A stretch of DNA of 64,000 nt from Microthrixaceae bacterium (GTDB taxonomy: Bacteria; Actinomycetota; Acidimicrobiia; Acidimicrobiales; Microtrichaceae). Each line of letters begins with the position of its first letter. Position 1 is the stretch's first letter. The stretch is from positions 1-64,000 of the forward strand of contig JADLFH010000016.1 in assembly GCA_020845705.1 (NCBI GenBank), written 5' to 3'. Position numbers and translations under genes: made by a program. This document shows, piece after piece, positions 35,974-45,655 of the stretch. The notes below the pieces were generated by a model, which did no database searches, was not told the origin of the DNA, and worked only from the letters and a program-made list of their open reading frames with translations.

Positions 35974-37572
35974 ATGCCGACGACCTACGACGCGATCATC
36001 ATCGGAGCCGGCCACAACGGCCTGTGCACCGCCGCCTACCTGGCTCGCGCCGGGCTGAAGGTGGCGATCATCGAGCGCCGCCACGAAGAGGGTGGGGGAG
36101 CCAACACGGAGGACCCGGTGGTCTCGGGGTTCCGCTTCAACCTGCACGCCAACTACATGGAGTTCTTCGACATCATCCCGATGATCGAGGACTTCGACCT
36201 GGAGAACTGCGGGCTGCGCTCCATCACACCCGAGAACCAGGCCGGCATCGCGTTCTCCGACGGTCGCCCGCCGATCGTGCTGCACCGCAAGGATCTTCTG
36301 CACAAGACCCACGCCAGCATCTCGCGGTACTCCAAGGCCGACGCCGACACCTACGTCGAGATCCAGAACCGCACCAAGGACTTCGGCATGTTCCTGGGCA
36401 TGGGCATCTACAACCCGCCCTTCGAGGGGATGGACCAGGCCCAGGCCGAGCTGGTCGAGTCGATGTACTCCGACATGGGCGTCACCGCCAAGGACGCGGC
36501 GAAGACGCCGAAGGTGATCATCGACGAGATGTTCGAGTCACCCGAGCTGCGCACGCTGATGTACCGCCTCAGCGTGGAGTTCGGCGTCGGCATCGACACC
36601 GCCGGCGCCGCCGGCATGATGCTCACGGCCCTGCCCTGGATGATCGGCTGCTGGCGTATCGCAAAGGGCGGAACCCACACGCTCGCCAAGGCCATGACCC
36701 AGGCCTGCTACGCGCACGGCGTCGATCTCATCGAGAACACCGAGGTCGAAAAGATCATCATCGAGGACGGCCGTGCCGTCGGGGTCATCGCCCGGGGCAA
36801 GGAGTTCCGTGCCACCAAGTGCGTCGTCACCAACGCGGACCCCAAGCAGACCCTCCTGCAACACGTCGGCGAGGAGCACCTGCCGGCGCAGTGGGTGCGC
36901 CGGGCCAAGAACTTCCGCTTCGGACCCAGCCACGTTCTGGCCACACCGATGTACTGCCTCTACGAGGCGCCCGACTACTCCTCGGCGCGCTGGGATCCCG
37001 ACATCAACAAGACCCACTACACGGTGGTCGGCTACGACACCCCCGAGGAGTGCATCCGCTACATCCGCGACGCCTACTCGGGGATCATCCCCGAGCCCGC
37101 GGCGGGCACTTGGGTCAACAGCCTGTGGGACCCGTCCCAGGCACCCGAGGGCAGACACTCCGCAACCGGCTGGTACTTCTTCCCCTGTGCGAGCGAGGTC
37201 TCCGCGGAGGATTGGGCCGAGGTCCGTGCCACCTACAACGACCGGTTCCTCAAGCGCTGGGAGCAGTTCGCTCCGAACATGACCCGCGACAACGTGATCG
37301 CGGACGCGCTCTACACGCCCGACCAGATGGAGCGGAAGAACTACATGTGGGAGGGCGACTTCTCCAACGGCGAGATGTCGCCCGACCAGATGGGGCCGAA
37401 CCGGCCCTGGCCCGAGGCGGCCGACTATCGGTTGCACGTTCCCGGCCTCTACCTGTGCGGTCCCTCCGCCTATCCCGGCGGCGGCATGCACGCGGCGCCC
37501 GGCTACAACGCCTACAAGGCAATCGCTGAAGACCTCGGTCTCCCGTCTCCGGCAACAGAGCGGGGGTACTGA
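35974..37572 (+). CDS. FAD-dependent oxidoreductase, phytoene desaturase/PYROXD2-like (paralog 1)
   Basis: A 532-residue flavoprotein. The N-terminal dinucleotide fold is IIIGAGHNGLCTAAYLARAG followed by IIERRHEEGGG; the C-terminal FAD segment is GLYLCGPSAYPGGGMHAAPG, as in CrtI-type desaturases. A long helical mid-region (about 120-240) probably binds a hydrophobic substrate. No signal peptide. Next to a close paralog (42 bp downstream) and SCP2-like proteins, which suggests desaturation or isomerisation of a lipid or sterol-like compound; carotenoid synthesis is unlikely because no crtB or crtE is near. Confidence 0.88.
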   Translation: MPTTYDAIIIGAGHNGLCTAAYLARAGLKVAIIERRHEEGGGANTEDPVVSGFRFNLHANYMEFFDIIPMIEDFDLENCGLRSITPENQAGIAFSDGRPPIVLHRKDLLHKTHASISRYSKADADTYVEIQNRTKDFGMFLGMGIYNPPFEGMDQAQAELVESMYSDMGVTAKDAAKTPKVIIDEMFESPELRTLMYRLSVEFGVGIDTAGAAGMMLTALPWMIGCWRIAKGGTHTLAKAMTQACYAHGVDLIENTEVEKIIIEDGRAVGVIARGKEFRATKCVVTNADPKQTLLQHVGEEHLPAQWVRRAKNFRFGPSHVLATPMYCLYEAPDYSSARWDPDINKTHYTVVGYDTPEECIRYIRDAYSGIIPEPAAGTWVNSLWDPSQAPEGRHSATGWYFFPCASEVSAEDWAEVRATYNDRFLKRWEQFAPNMTRDNVIADALYTPDQMERKNYMWEGDFSNGEMSPDQMGPNRPWPEAADYRLHVPGLYLCGPSAYPGGGMHAAPGYNAYKAIAEDLGLPSPATERGY

Positions 37573-37614
37573 GTTGAACGGGTCGGGAATCGGATAGAGG
37601 GGGAGGGTGCGTCG

Positions 37615-39213
37615 ATGAGCAACGTCTATGACGCCATCGTGATCGGAGCGGGCCACAACGGCCTTTGCACCGCCGCCTACCTGGCCCGCGCCGGGTTGAA
37701 GGTGGCGATCATCGAACGGCGCCACGAAGAGGGGGGCGGGGTAAACACGGAGGAACCCGTCGAGTCGGGGTTCCGCTTCAACCTGCACGCCAACTACATG
37801 GAGTTCTTCGACATCATCCCGATGATCGAGGACTTCGACCTGGAGAACTGCGGGCTGCGTTCCATCACGCCCGAGAACCAGGCGGGCATCGCCTTCGCGG
37901 ACGGCCGGCCGCCGATCGTCCTGCACCGCAACGACATGCTCGACAAGACCCATGCCAGTATCGCCCGCTACTCCAAGGCCGACGCCGACACCTTCATGGA
38001 GCTCAAGCAGCGGACCATGGACTTCGGCATGTTCCTGGGCATCGGCATCTACAACCCGCCCTTCGACGGGATGAACGAGGCCCAGGCAGCGATGTTGGGC
38101 GACATGTTCGGCGACATGGGCATCGGCCCGCACTTCGCGGTGAAGTCCCCCAAGGCGGTCATCGACGAGCTGTTCGAGTCGCCCGAGATGCGCACTCTGC
38201 TGTACCGCATGGCCGTCGAGTTCGGTGTGCCGCTCGACCAGGCGGGCACCGGTGGCATGGTTCCCACCGCGCTCATGTGGATGGTGGGGCGCTTCCGCAT
38301 GGCCAAGGGCGGCACCCACACCCTCGCCAAGGCGATGACCCAGGCGTGCTACGCGTACGGCGTCGACCTCATCGAAAACGCCGAGGTCGACAAGGTCATC
38401 GTCGAGGACGGCCGGGCGGTTGGCGTGGTGGCCCGCGGCATGGAGTTCCGCGCCGAGCGCTGCGTCGTCGCCAACGCGGACGTGCGTCAGGTGATCGTCG
38501 ATATGGTCGGTCCCGACCACGTGAGCCCGCTGTTCTACAAGCGGGCCAAGGACTTCCGCTACGGCCCCAGCGGTGTGCTGGCCACACCGATGCTGTGCCT
38601 CTACGACGCGCCGGCGTACACCTCGGCGCGGTGGGACCCCGACATCGACCGCTGCTTCTACACGGTGGTCGGCTACGACCAGCCCGAGGACGTCGAGCGA
38701 TACATCCGCGCCGCGCACTCCGGGTGGTTGCCGGAACCCGCGGCCGGCACGTGGGTCAACACGCTGTGGGACCCGTCCCAGGCGCCGGCGGGTCGGCACT
38801 CGGCCACCGGCTGGTTCTTCTTCCCGATGGCGTCGTACTTCACCGCGGAGGAGTGGGCCGAGATCCGCGTGTCGTACATGGAGAAGTTCCTCGACCGCTG
38901 GGGTGAGTTCGCCCCGAACATGAACCGCGACAACGTGATCGCGAAGAAGCTGTACACGCCCGATCAGATGGAACGGAAGAACCTGATGTGGGAGGGCGAC
39001 TGTCTGCTGGGCGACATGGCGCCCGACCAGATGGGACCGAACCGGCCGTGGCCGGAGGCGGCGGACTACCGCCTCGAGGTCGACGGGCTCTACCTGTGCG
39101 GACCGTCCGCATACCCGGGCGGGGGCGTGCACTCCGCACCGGGGTACAACGCCTACAAAGTGATCGCCGAAGATCTGGGCCTTCCGAGCCCGGTTACCGA
39201 GAGGGGATATTGA
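37615..39213 (+). CDS. FAD-dependent oxidoreductase, phytoene desaturase-like (paralog 2)
   Basis: A 532-residue paralog of the preceding gene, with the same length and nearly identical first 130 residues (GAGHNGLCTAAYLARAGLK, ENCGLRSITPENQAGIAF); they diverge most around residues 140-220. This is a recent tandem duplication in which both copies stay intact. The C-terminal motif is LYLCGPSAYPGGGVHSAPG. One base separates its stop from the next ATG, so it is co-transcribed with the SCP2-like gene. Confidence 0.88.
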   Translation: MSNVYDAIVIGAGHNGLCTAAYLARAGLKVAIIERRHEEGGGVNTEEPVESGFRFNLHANYMEFFDIIPMIEDFDLENCGLRSITPENQAGIAFADGRPPIVLHRNDMLDKTHASIARYSKADADTFMELKQRTMDFGMFLGIGIYNPPFDGMNEAQAAMLGDMFGDMGIGPHFAVKSPKAVIDELFESPEMRTLLYRMAVEFGVPLDQAGTGGMVPTALMWMVGRFRMAKGGTHTLAKAMTQACYAYGVDLIENAEVDKVIVEDGRAVGVVARGMEFRAERCVVANADVRQVIVDMVGPDHVSPLFYKRAKDFRYGPSGVLATPMLCLYDAPAYTSARWDPDIDRCFYTVVGYDQPEDVERYIRAAHSGWLPEPAAGTWVNTLWDPSQAPAGRHSATGWFFFPMASYFTAEEWAEIRVSYMEKFLDRWGEFAPNMNRDNVIAKKLYTPDQMERKNLMWEGDCLLGDMAPDQMGPNRPWPEAADYRLEVDGLYLCGPSAYPGGGVHSAPGYNAYKVIAEDLGLPSPVTERGY

Positions 39214-39214
39214 G

Positions 39215-39664
39215 ATGCCCGACGTATACACCGGAGACTGGTACGAGGCGGTGAAGGAGGCCATCAACCTTGCGGTGGCCAAGATCCCCAACGCCCCGAC
39301 CGACTCCTTCACCATCCAGGTCGAGATCGTCGGCGACGGCAGCTCGCCCTACGTTCCCGACGACGGCGTCCTCAAGTTCCTGATCCGCCTCGAAGGTGGC
39401 CTCTGCGCCTGGTACCGCGAGATCGAGGACGACGATCCCACGGTGAAGCTCGACTACCGCTTCACGGGTCCCGCCACCGTCTTCGACGAGATCGCCGCCG
39501 CTGCGGCCGACCCGATCGACGCCGCGCTCTCCGGTGCTATCAAGGTGCGGGGCGACATGCGCTTCCTCATGCGTCAGGCCGAGATGGTGCAGGTGCTGCT
39601 CGAGGCCTACTCGCAAGGGGTCGACACCACGTGGCCCAAGGGCCGTCCGCCATATGAGGGGTGA
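39215..39664 (+). CDS. SCP2-like sterol/lipid carrier domain protein
   Basis: A 149-residue small cytoplasmic protein. The central strands (FTIQVEIVGDG, LKFLIRLEGGLCAWYREIE) and the C-terminal helix with IKVRGDMRFLMRQAEMVQVLLEAY fit the SCP2/sterol-carrier fold, where a hydrophobic tunnel holds a lipid. It lies between two FAD oxidoreductase genes, 1 bp after one and in GTGA overlap with the next, so it probably presents the hydrophobic substrate to them. Family assignment is by pattern and moderate. Confidence 0.7.
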   Translation: MPDVYTGDWYEAVKEAINLAVAKIPNAPTDSFTIQVEIVGDGSSPYVPDDGVLKFLIRLEGGLCAWYREIEDDDPTVKLDYRFTGPATVFDEIAAAAADPIDAALSGAIKVRGDMRFLMRQAEMVQVLLEAYSQGVDTTWPKGRPPYEG

Positions 39665-41271
39665 GTGAAGTGACGCTGAAGGACACCTACGACGCAATCA
39701 TCATCGGTGCGGGCCACAACGGCCTCACCCTCGGTGCCTACCTGGCCCGCAGCGGCCTCGACGTGATCGTGCTGGAACGCCGTCACGAAGAGGGCGGCGG
39801 CCTGTGCTCCGAGGAGGTCACCCGGGCCGGCTTCGTGCACAACATGCACGCCAACTACCACACCTTCGTCGACATGGCCCCGCCGGTGGCCGACCTCGAC
39901 GTGCGGGGCCACGGCATCGAATACGTGCGCCCCGAGGTGCAGATGGCGTCGATCTTCGACGACGGCACCGCGCTCACCGTGCACACCGACCAGGAGAAGA
40001 CCCTCGCCTCGATGGCGCGGTTCAACGAGGAAGACGCCGCCACCTTCAAGCGCCTCTACGACGAGGCGCACGGCTTCGTCGACCTGCTCCTCGGCACCCT
40101 CATGTACCAGCCGCCGCTGAACGTGAAGGAGCTCACCAAGGCGCTGGGCACCTTCGGGGTGGAGGACCGCTCCGAGTTCCTGTCGGTGAAGCTGCGCCGG
40201 GAGACGATCAACCAGTTCCTCGATCGCCACTTCAAGGACGAGCGCATCAAGGCCCACCTGGCCTTCCACGGTGCCGTCTGTTCCTACACCAACGACGTGC
40301 AGGGCCTCGCCATCGGCTACCCGCTGCTGGTCGGCAAGATCGACAACTGGCACCTGTGCCTGGGCGGCTCACACCGCCTGGCTCACGCCCTTTGGCGCGA
40401 CCTCGCCCAGCACGGCGGTGTCATGTGGTCCGACGCCGAGGTGACCAGCGTGATCGTCGACGGCAACCGTGCCGTGGGTGTGCGCACCGCGGATGGCATC
40501 GAGCTGAAGGCCCGCAAGCTGGTGGCGTCGACGGTGTCGGTCGAGCAGACCTTCCTCGAGTTCATCGAGCCGTCCGCTCTGTCCGAGGAGTTCACCCAGG
40601 ATGTGAAGTCGAAGGTTGCGCACAAGGACTGGTCGCTGTTCTCGGTGCACCTGGCCATGAACGCCTTCCCCGACTACATCGCGTCCGAGTTCGATCCCGA
40701 TGTGAACCGGGCGTGGGTTGTGAACCTCGGTGTCGACTCACCGCAACGGCTCAACGACGACTGGGTCAAGATCCGCAAGGGTCAGCTCGTCGATCCCCAG
40801 CCGAACGCCGCGGTCAACTCGCTGTACGACCCCACCGACGCGCCTCCTGGATTCTCGACGGGCCTGCTGCGTCAGTTCGCGCCGTTCGCGCTGGCGGATG
40901 GCGGTGAGGGCGCATGGGACGACCTCGGTCGCTGGTACGGGCGCAAGTGCATCGACGCCTGGCGTCGCTACGCACCGAACCTCACCGACGACACCATCTT
41001 GGACTGGTCGGTCTTCACGCCACACGACATCGCCCGCAAGCTGCCGAACATGGTCAAGGGCGACTGGATGATGGGTGAGATCAGCCTGGCCAACATGTTG
41101 GATCAGCGTCCCCTGCCCGAACTGGGCCAGTACCGCACCCCGGTCGAGGGGCTCTACATGGCGGGCAGCACCCAGCACCCCCACGGGTTCATCACCTTCG
41201 GGCCGGGCTACAACGCCCTCCAGGTCATCGCCGACGACCTGGGCATCGACAAGTGGTGGCAGCAGATCTGA
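39661..41271 (+). CDS. FAD-dependent oxidoreductase, phytoene desaturase-like (paralog 3)
   Basis: A 536-residue member of the same family, more distant: IIIGAGHNGLTLGAYLARSG, then LERRHEEGGGLCSEEVTRAG, and the C-terminal GLYMAGSTQHPHGFITFGPG, in which the usual glycine run is changed to His-Gly-Phe. It lacks the FFDIIPMIEDF segment shared by the other three copies, so its substrate likely differs. GTG start coupled to the SCP2-like gene; its stop overlaps the next ATG by 1 bp. Confidence 0.88.
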   Translation: MSEVTLKDTYDAIIIGAGHNGLTLGAYLARSGLDVIVLERRHEEGGGLCSEEVTRAGFVHNMHANYHTFVDMAPPVADLDVRGHGIEYVRPEVQMASIFDDGTALTVHTDQEKTLASMARFNEEDAATFKRLYDEAHGFVDLLLGTLMYQPPLNVKELTKALGTFGVEDRSEFLSVKLRRETINQFLDRHFKDERIKAHLAFHGAVCSYTNDVQGLAIGYPLLVGKIDNWHLCLGGSHRLAHALWRDLAQHGGVMWSDAEVTSVIVDGNRAVGVRTADGIELKARKLVASTVSVEQTFLEFIEPSALSEEFTQDVKSKVAHKDWSLFSVHLAMNAFPDYIASEFDPDVNRAWVVNLGVDSPQRLNDDWVKIRKGQLVDPQPNAAVNSLYDPTDAPPGFSTGLLRQFAPFALADGGEGAWDDLGRWYGRKCIDAWRRYAPNLTDDTILDWSVFTPHDIARKLPNMVKGDWMMGEISLANMLDQRPLPELGQYRTPVEGLYMAGSTQHPHGFITFGPGYNALQVIADDLGIDKWWQQI

Positions 41272-41792
41272 TGGCGGCCGCACCTGTCGTCACCTACGCG
41301 GATGGCGACGACGCCTCGGGGATGGCCGTCATGTTGGGCGGCCTCCTCGAGGACAACCTCCGCGACTACCCGTCGCGGGCCCGAGCCTCGAAGCTGGCCC
41401 GCGGCAAGGTCGTGCTGAGTGCATCGGACCGCAACATCTCGGTGACGCTGTCGTTCCAGGGCGACGAGGTGGTCATCTCCAACGGTGGCGCCGAGGGTGT
41501 GTCGGTGCTGGCGGGGCCGTGGTTGGAGATGGCGAAGCTGTGCAGCGGGCAGGTCAACCCGGCCAAGGCCGTCGCCCGCCGGGAGCTGAGCATCAAGCCG
41601 AAGCGTGGACTCAACGCGGTTGCGGCCGCGGGGTACGCGCTGTCGATCCCACCGTCGTTCTACGGCGACGAGGAGGCGATGGCGCAACGTCGCCGCCAGG
41701 TGGTCATCGCCGTGGCGTCAGCCGCTGGGGTCGTATTGGTGGTCGCGGTCATTCGCCGCCGTAGACGGGCCAGGCGAACCGCTATCGGGTGA
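41271..41792 (+). CDS. Small SCP2-like protein with C-terminal membrane helix
   Basis: A 173-residue protein. Residues 1-125 have an alpha/beta pattern (GKVVLSASDRNISVTLSFQG, EGVSVLAGPWLEMAKLCSG) that may be a second SCP2-type domain. One membrane helix (about 146-164, VVIAVASAAGVVLVVAVI) is followed by an Arg-rich tail, giving a tail-anchored topology with the domain in the cytoplasm. It could hold lipid at the membrane for the adjacent FAD enzymes. Last gene of the unit; a family B palindrome follows. Confidence 0.7.
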   Translation: MAAAPVVTYADGDDASGMAVMLGGLLEDNLRDYPSRARASKLARGKVVLSASDRNISVTLSFQGDEVVISNGGAEGVSVLAGPWLEMAKLCSGQVNPAKAVARRELSIKPKRGLNAVAAAGYALSIPPSFYGDEEAMAQRRRQVVIAVASAAGVVLVVAVIRRRRRARRTAIG

Positions 41793-41832
41793 TCCTGGCC
41801 GCTTCGACGAGTGCTCCCAAGAGTTCCAAGCG

Positions 41833-41879
41833 AACTTGCGTACGGATCCGGCGTCCGCCGACGGAAACCTACGCAAGTT
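41833..41879. repeat. Dispersed palindromic repeat, family B copy 2
   Basis: AACTTGCGTACG (41833-41844) pairs with CCTACGCAAGTT (41868-41879) with one mismatch. Length (47 bp) and loop (GGATCCGGCG...GACGGAAA) match copy 1 at 29176-29222. It lies between convergent genes. Confidence 0.85.
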
Positions 41880-41914
41880 CGGTGTCATTGGCCGGAGTCG
41901 TGGCGGGTCCCCGC

Positions 41915-42559
41915 TCAGTGACGAGCTGCGCCGCTGGTGTCGATCGCCGCGTAGTCGATGATGACGAACAGCGCTTCGACATCGGCTACCACGGTGCCGT
42001 CGCGGCGGGCGTCGCCGCGCACCACCACCTTGCGGCCGTCCTGCTTGTGAACCCAGGCCCGAAGCTGCATTGGTTCGTCTATCGGGATGGGGGAGCGGTA
42101 GTGGACGGTGAGGCGTGCGGTGGCGCCCATCGTGTCGAGCAGGTTGAGCGCGGCCCCTGCGAAGTCGTCGAAGATCCCGGCCAGAACCCCGCCGTGGCCC
42201 CGGCCGGGAGCGCCTCCGTGCATGTGGGAGAGGATGATCTCGGTCTCCACGGCCTCTTCGCTGAAGCTCAGCTCCATCGGCAGAGCGGCGGGGTTGGCGG
42301 CGCCGGCGATAGCCCGGTACGGGAAGCCGGTGCGCCGTCCTTCCTCGGTGTCGGGTGCGTTCATCCCCGCCACGAGGCCGGCCTGGCGGTCCCACGGCGG
42401 CGCCTCGTCAAGTCGTGCCGACAGCTTGCGGGCCACCTCGGTCACCTCGGCGACGATCTCGTCATCGAGCTCTCGGTCGGTGAAGAGGTTCAGCGTCTCC
42501 CGCAGAGCCGCTGCGGCTTCGAAGAGGCGGTCGAAGGCGTCTCCGGCTGGCTGGTCCAT
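41915..42559 (-). CDS. PaaI-type hot-dog acyl-CoA thioesterase
   Basis: A 214-residue protein with a helical N-terminal part and a C-terminal hot-dog domain: GRGHGGVLAGIFDDFAGAAL carries the HGG motif with the nearby acidic residue, then ARLTVHYRSPIPID and the final strands. It hydrolyses acyl-CoA esters. The ATG at 42559 is the natural start; the frame continues antisense through the thiolase gene and should not be included. Divergent from thiolase. Confidence 0.88.
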   Translation of the reverse strand: MDQPAGDAFDRLFEAAAALRETLNLFTDRELDDEIVAEVTEVARKLSARLDEAPPWDRQAGLVAGMNAPDTEEGRRTGFPYRAIAGAANPAALPMELSFSEEAVETEIILSHMHGGAPGRGHGGVLAGIFDDFAGAALNLLDTMGATARLTVHYRSPIPIDEPMQLRAWVHKQDGRKVVVRGDARRDGTVVADVEALFVIIDYAAIDTSGAARH

Positions 42560-42574
42560 CGCCGCAGAGGGTAG

Positions 42575-43804
<1,230 letters not shown>

Positions 43805-43918
43805 CCCCCGATCCCCGAACCGGCGCTCACCGGGGGTTGGGGCCGGCTACCAGGAGGGAAGGACTGGAGCTCCCCGGTCAGAAGGTTGGGAATATGTTCC
43901 CGTCCACGCCCGCATGTG

Positions 43919-43980
43919 TTGACACTATCCTGTGAATTTCGTACACCGGAACGTCACTGACGTGTTCTCTGTGAATTTCG
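43919..43980 (+). promoter_or_regulatory. Promoter and 12-bp direct repeats ahead of the DUF4956-VTC operon
   Basis: TTGACA (43919-43924) with a 17-bp spacer to TACACC (43942-43947). CTGTGAATTTCG occurs twice, at 43930-43941 within the promoter and at 43969-43980 just before the ATG at 43991, with starts 39 bp apart. The exact 12-bp repetition suggests a regulator or an RNA-level element. Confidence 0.5.
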
Positions 43981-43990
43981 GGGGTTTCCA

Positions 43991-44590
43991 ATGTCAAGGC
44001 AGCTCGGTTTCGGTTTGGATGTCCTGGCCATCCTGATCCTCGTGTTCGGTATGTACTTCCCGCGTCACCGCCGACGCGACCTGATCGTCTCGTACCTGGC
44101 GATGAACATCGGGGTGGTGTCGGTGGCGTCGGCACTCACCTCCGCCAAGGTGGACGCCGCGGGGCTGGGCTTCGGCCTATTCGCCGTGCTGTCGATCATC
44201 CGCCTCCGCTCCTTCGAGCTTGATCAGCAGGAGGTGGCCTACTACTTCGTGGCGTTGGCGCTCGCGGTGTTGGGTGGTGTCCCGATCGCGCCCGAGTGGC
44301 TTGCCCCGGTTCTCATGGCGGTGTTGCTCCTTGCGATCTACGTCGGTGATCACCCCGCGCTCTTCCACGACTACAAGTTCCAGACGATCAACCTGGATCG
44401 CGCGATCCCCCAGGAAGACCGTCTCATCGCGCACATCGAGCGGCTCACCGGAGCACGCGTCCGTGGTGTGTCGATTCGGAAGATCGACACGGTCAACGAC
44501 ACAACCCTTGTGGATGTGAAGCTCCAGCTTCCGCGGAACGCAACTGCCGTGGCCGAGGAGTCGCTACTGGTTGAAAGCGTTTCGTCGTGA
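43991..44590 (+). CDS. DUF4956 family membrane protein
   Basis: A 199-residue protein with four predicted membrane helices in the first 125 residues (LDVLAILILVFGMYF; YLAMNIGVVSVASAL; YYFVALALAVLGGV; APVLMAVLLLAIYVG) and a small cytoplasmic alpha/beta domain (IAHIERLTGARVRGVSIRKID). DUF4956 proteins are regularly paired with VTC-domain proteins, as here (GTGA overlap). The LSIIRLRSFELDQQEVAYYF loop is typical. Role probably in polyphosphate synthesis or transport at the membrane. Confidence 0.88.
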   Translation: MSRQLGFGLDVLAILILVFGMYFPRHRRRDLIVSYLAMNIGVVSVASALTSAKVDAAGLGFGLFAVLSIIRLRSFELDQQEVAYYFVALALAVLGGVPIAPEWLAPVLMAVLLLAIYVGDHPALFHDYKFQTINLDRAIPQEDRLIAHIERLTGARVRGVSIRKIDTVNDTTLVDVKLQLPRNATAVAEESLLVESVSS

Positions 44591-45372
44591 AGCTGCTTGG
44601 TGGGGAATTGCTGGAACCGATCGCGGAGTTCCCCGCGATCGGGCTCGACGAGATCATCGCCGCCGCCGATCTCCAGACCAGGAGGGATCGCAAGTACCTG
44701 CTCCCGGCGAAGACCGCCACGAAGCTCCTGTCGGGAGTCGGAGCAAGGGCGCTGGAGATCGACGGGCTGCGGAGCTTCAGATACGAGTCGGTCTACTTCG
44801 ACACCGACGGACGCGACAGCTACCTCCTGGCTGCCCGTCAGCGACCACGGCGGTTCAAGGTGCGTACCCGCACCTACCTCGACAGCGACGAGTGCATGCT
44901 GGAGGTGAAGGTCAGGGATCACCGCGGCAACACGGTCAAGCACCGCCACCCCTATGACATGGGGACGCGCGACGTGCTGAACGGGCACGGCGCAGACTTC
45001 GTCGCCGCCATCGAGGCGGCTCGGCCCTATGTGGATGCGCTCCAGCCGGTGCTGACGGTGTCGTACCGTCGTTCGACGCTTGTCCTCGACGACGACCAGG
45101 CCCGCATCACCATCGATGTCGACCTCACTTGGGAACACGATGGAGCAGGGCTGGTCGACCTGCCCGATTGGGTCATCATCGAGACGAAGACGCCAGGCCA
45201 CACGTGCTCGGTCGATCGCGCGCTGTGGCGACTGGGGCATCGGCCGGTGGGGATCAGCAAGTTCGCGACCGGGCTCGCGGCAGTCGAACCGCACCTGCCG
45301 TCGAACAAGTGGTCACGGGTCATCCGTCGTCACCTCTTGGCGCCTGCGAGCCTCGGGATCCCCATGATCTGA
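44587..45372 (+). CDS. VTC domain protein (polyphosphate polymerase-like)
   Basis: A 261-residue tunnel-fold VTC domain protein. Basic tunnel residues appear in TRRDRKYLL, FKVRTRTY and LEVKVRD, acidic metal ligands in IETKT, and SKFATG near the C-terminus. Yeast Vtc4 makes polyphosphate from ATP with this domain; the same activity is inferred. It is coupled to the DUF4956 gene. A CotH-type kinase gene often found with this pair is absent. A repeat cluster follows the stop. Confidence 0.88.
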   Translation: MKLLGGELLEPIAEFPAIGLDEIIAAADLQTRRDRKYLLPAKTATKLLSGVGARALEIDGLRSFRYESVYFDTDGRDSYLLAARQRPRRFKVRTRTYLDSDECMLEVKVRDHRGNTVKHRHPYDMGTRDVLNGHGADFVAAIEAARPYVDALQPVLTVSYRRSTLVLDDDQARITIDVDLTWEHDGAGLVDLPDWVIIETKTPGHTCSVDRALWRLGHRPVGISKFATGLAAVEPHLPSNKWSRVIRRHLLAPASLGIPMI

Positions 45373-45393
45373 GGGCGGGTCTGGCCGCCACGG

Positions 45394-45615
45394 GAGTTTG
45401 AGGCAACACGGCCCGGTCTGCTGTGCCTCAAACTCGTTCTTGAGGCAGCAGGGACCGGAAACCGTACCGGTGTGCCTCAAGAACCGGATTGAGGCAGGGT
45501 GGCCCGGTCTGCTGTGCCTCAAACTCGTTCATGAGGCAGCAGGGGCCGGAAACCGTACCCGTGTGCCTCAAGAACCGGATTGAGGCAGGGTGGCCCGGGG
45601 GATTGAGGCAGGGTG
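45394..45615. repeat. Family A palindrome cluster with a 91-bp tandem duplication
   Basis: Two 91-bp copies (45410-45500 and 45501-45591) differ at about three positions. Each has two hairpins: TGCCTCA to TGAGGCA at 45424-45447 and 45473-45496 in copy 1, and the same in copy 2. Flanking half-sites lie at 45396-45404 and 45602-45611. The tail GGATTGAGGCAGG links it to the copies at 9.1 and 10.3 kb. The apparent open frames are palindromic artefacts. Confidence 0.9.
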
Positions 45616-45655
45616 TGGAGCGGCGCCGCCGACCCGTCGGTAGGATGCCGCGCGG

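Noticed and set aside
36538-39315. 925-codon open frame on the minus strand
   Set aside because: It is antisense to two intact FAD oxidoreductase genes, is low in family-like motifs, rich in Arg/Val/His as typical for reverse frames of high-GC genes, and has no start signals.
45398-45583. Short repetitive open frames in the repeat cluster (both strands)
   Set aside because: They encode the same peptide pieces on each strand because the DNA is palindromic; no RBS or family match.
45394-45615. Possible CRISPR array
   Set aside because: Repeats are palindromic and tandem at 91 bp with no unique spacers of constant length and no cas genes nearby.
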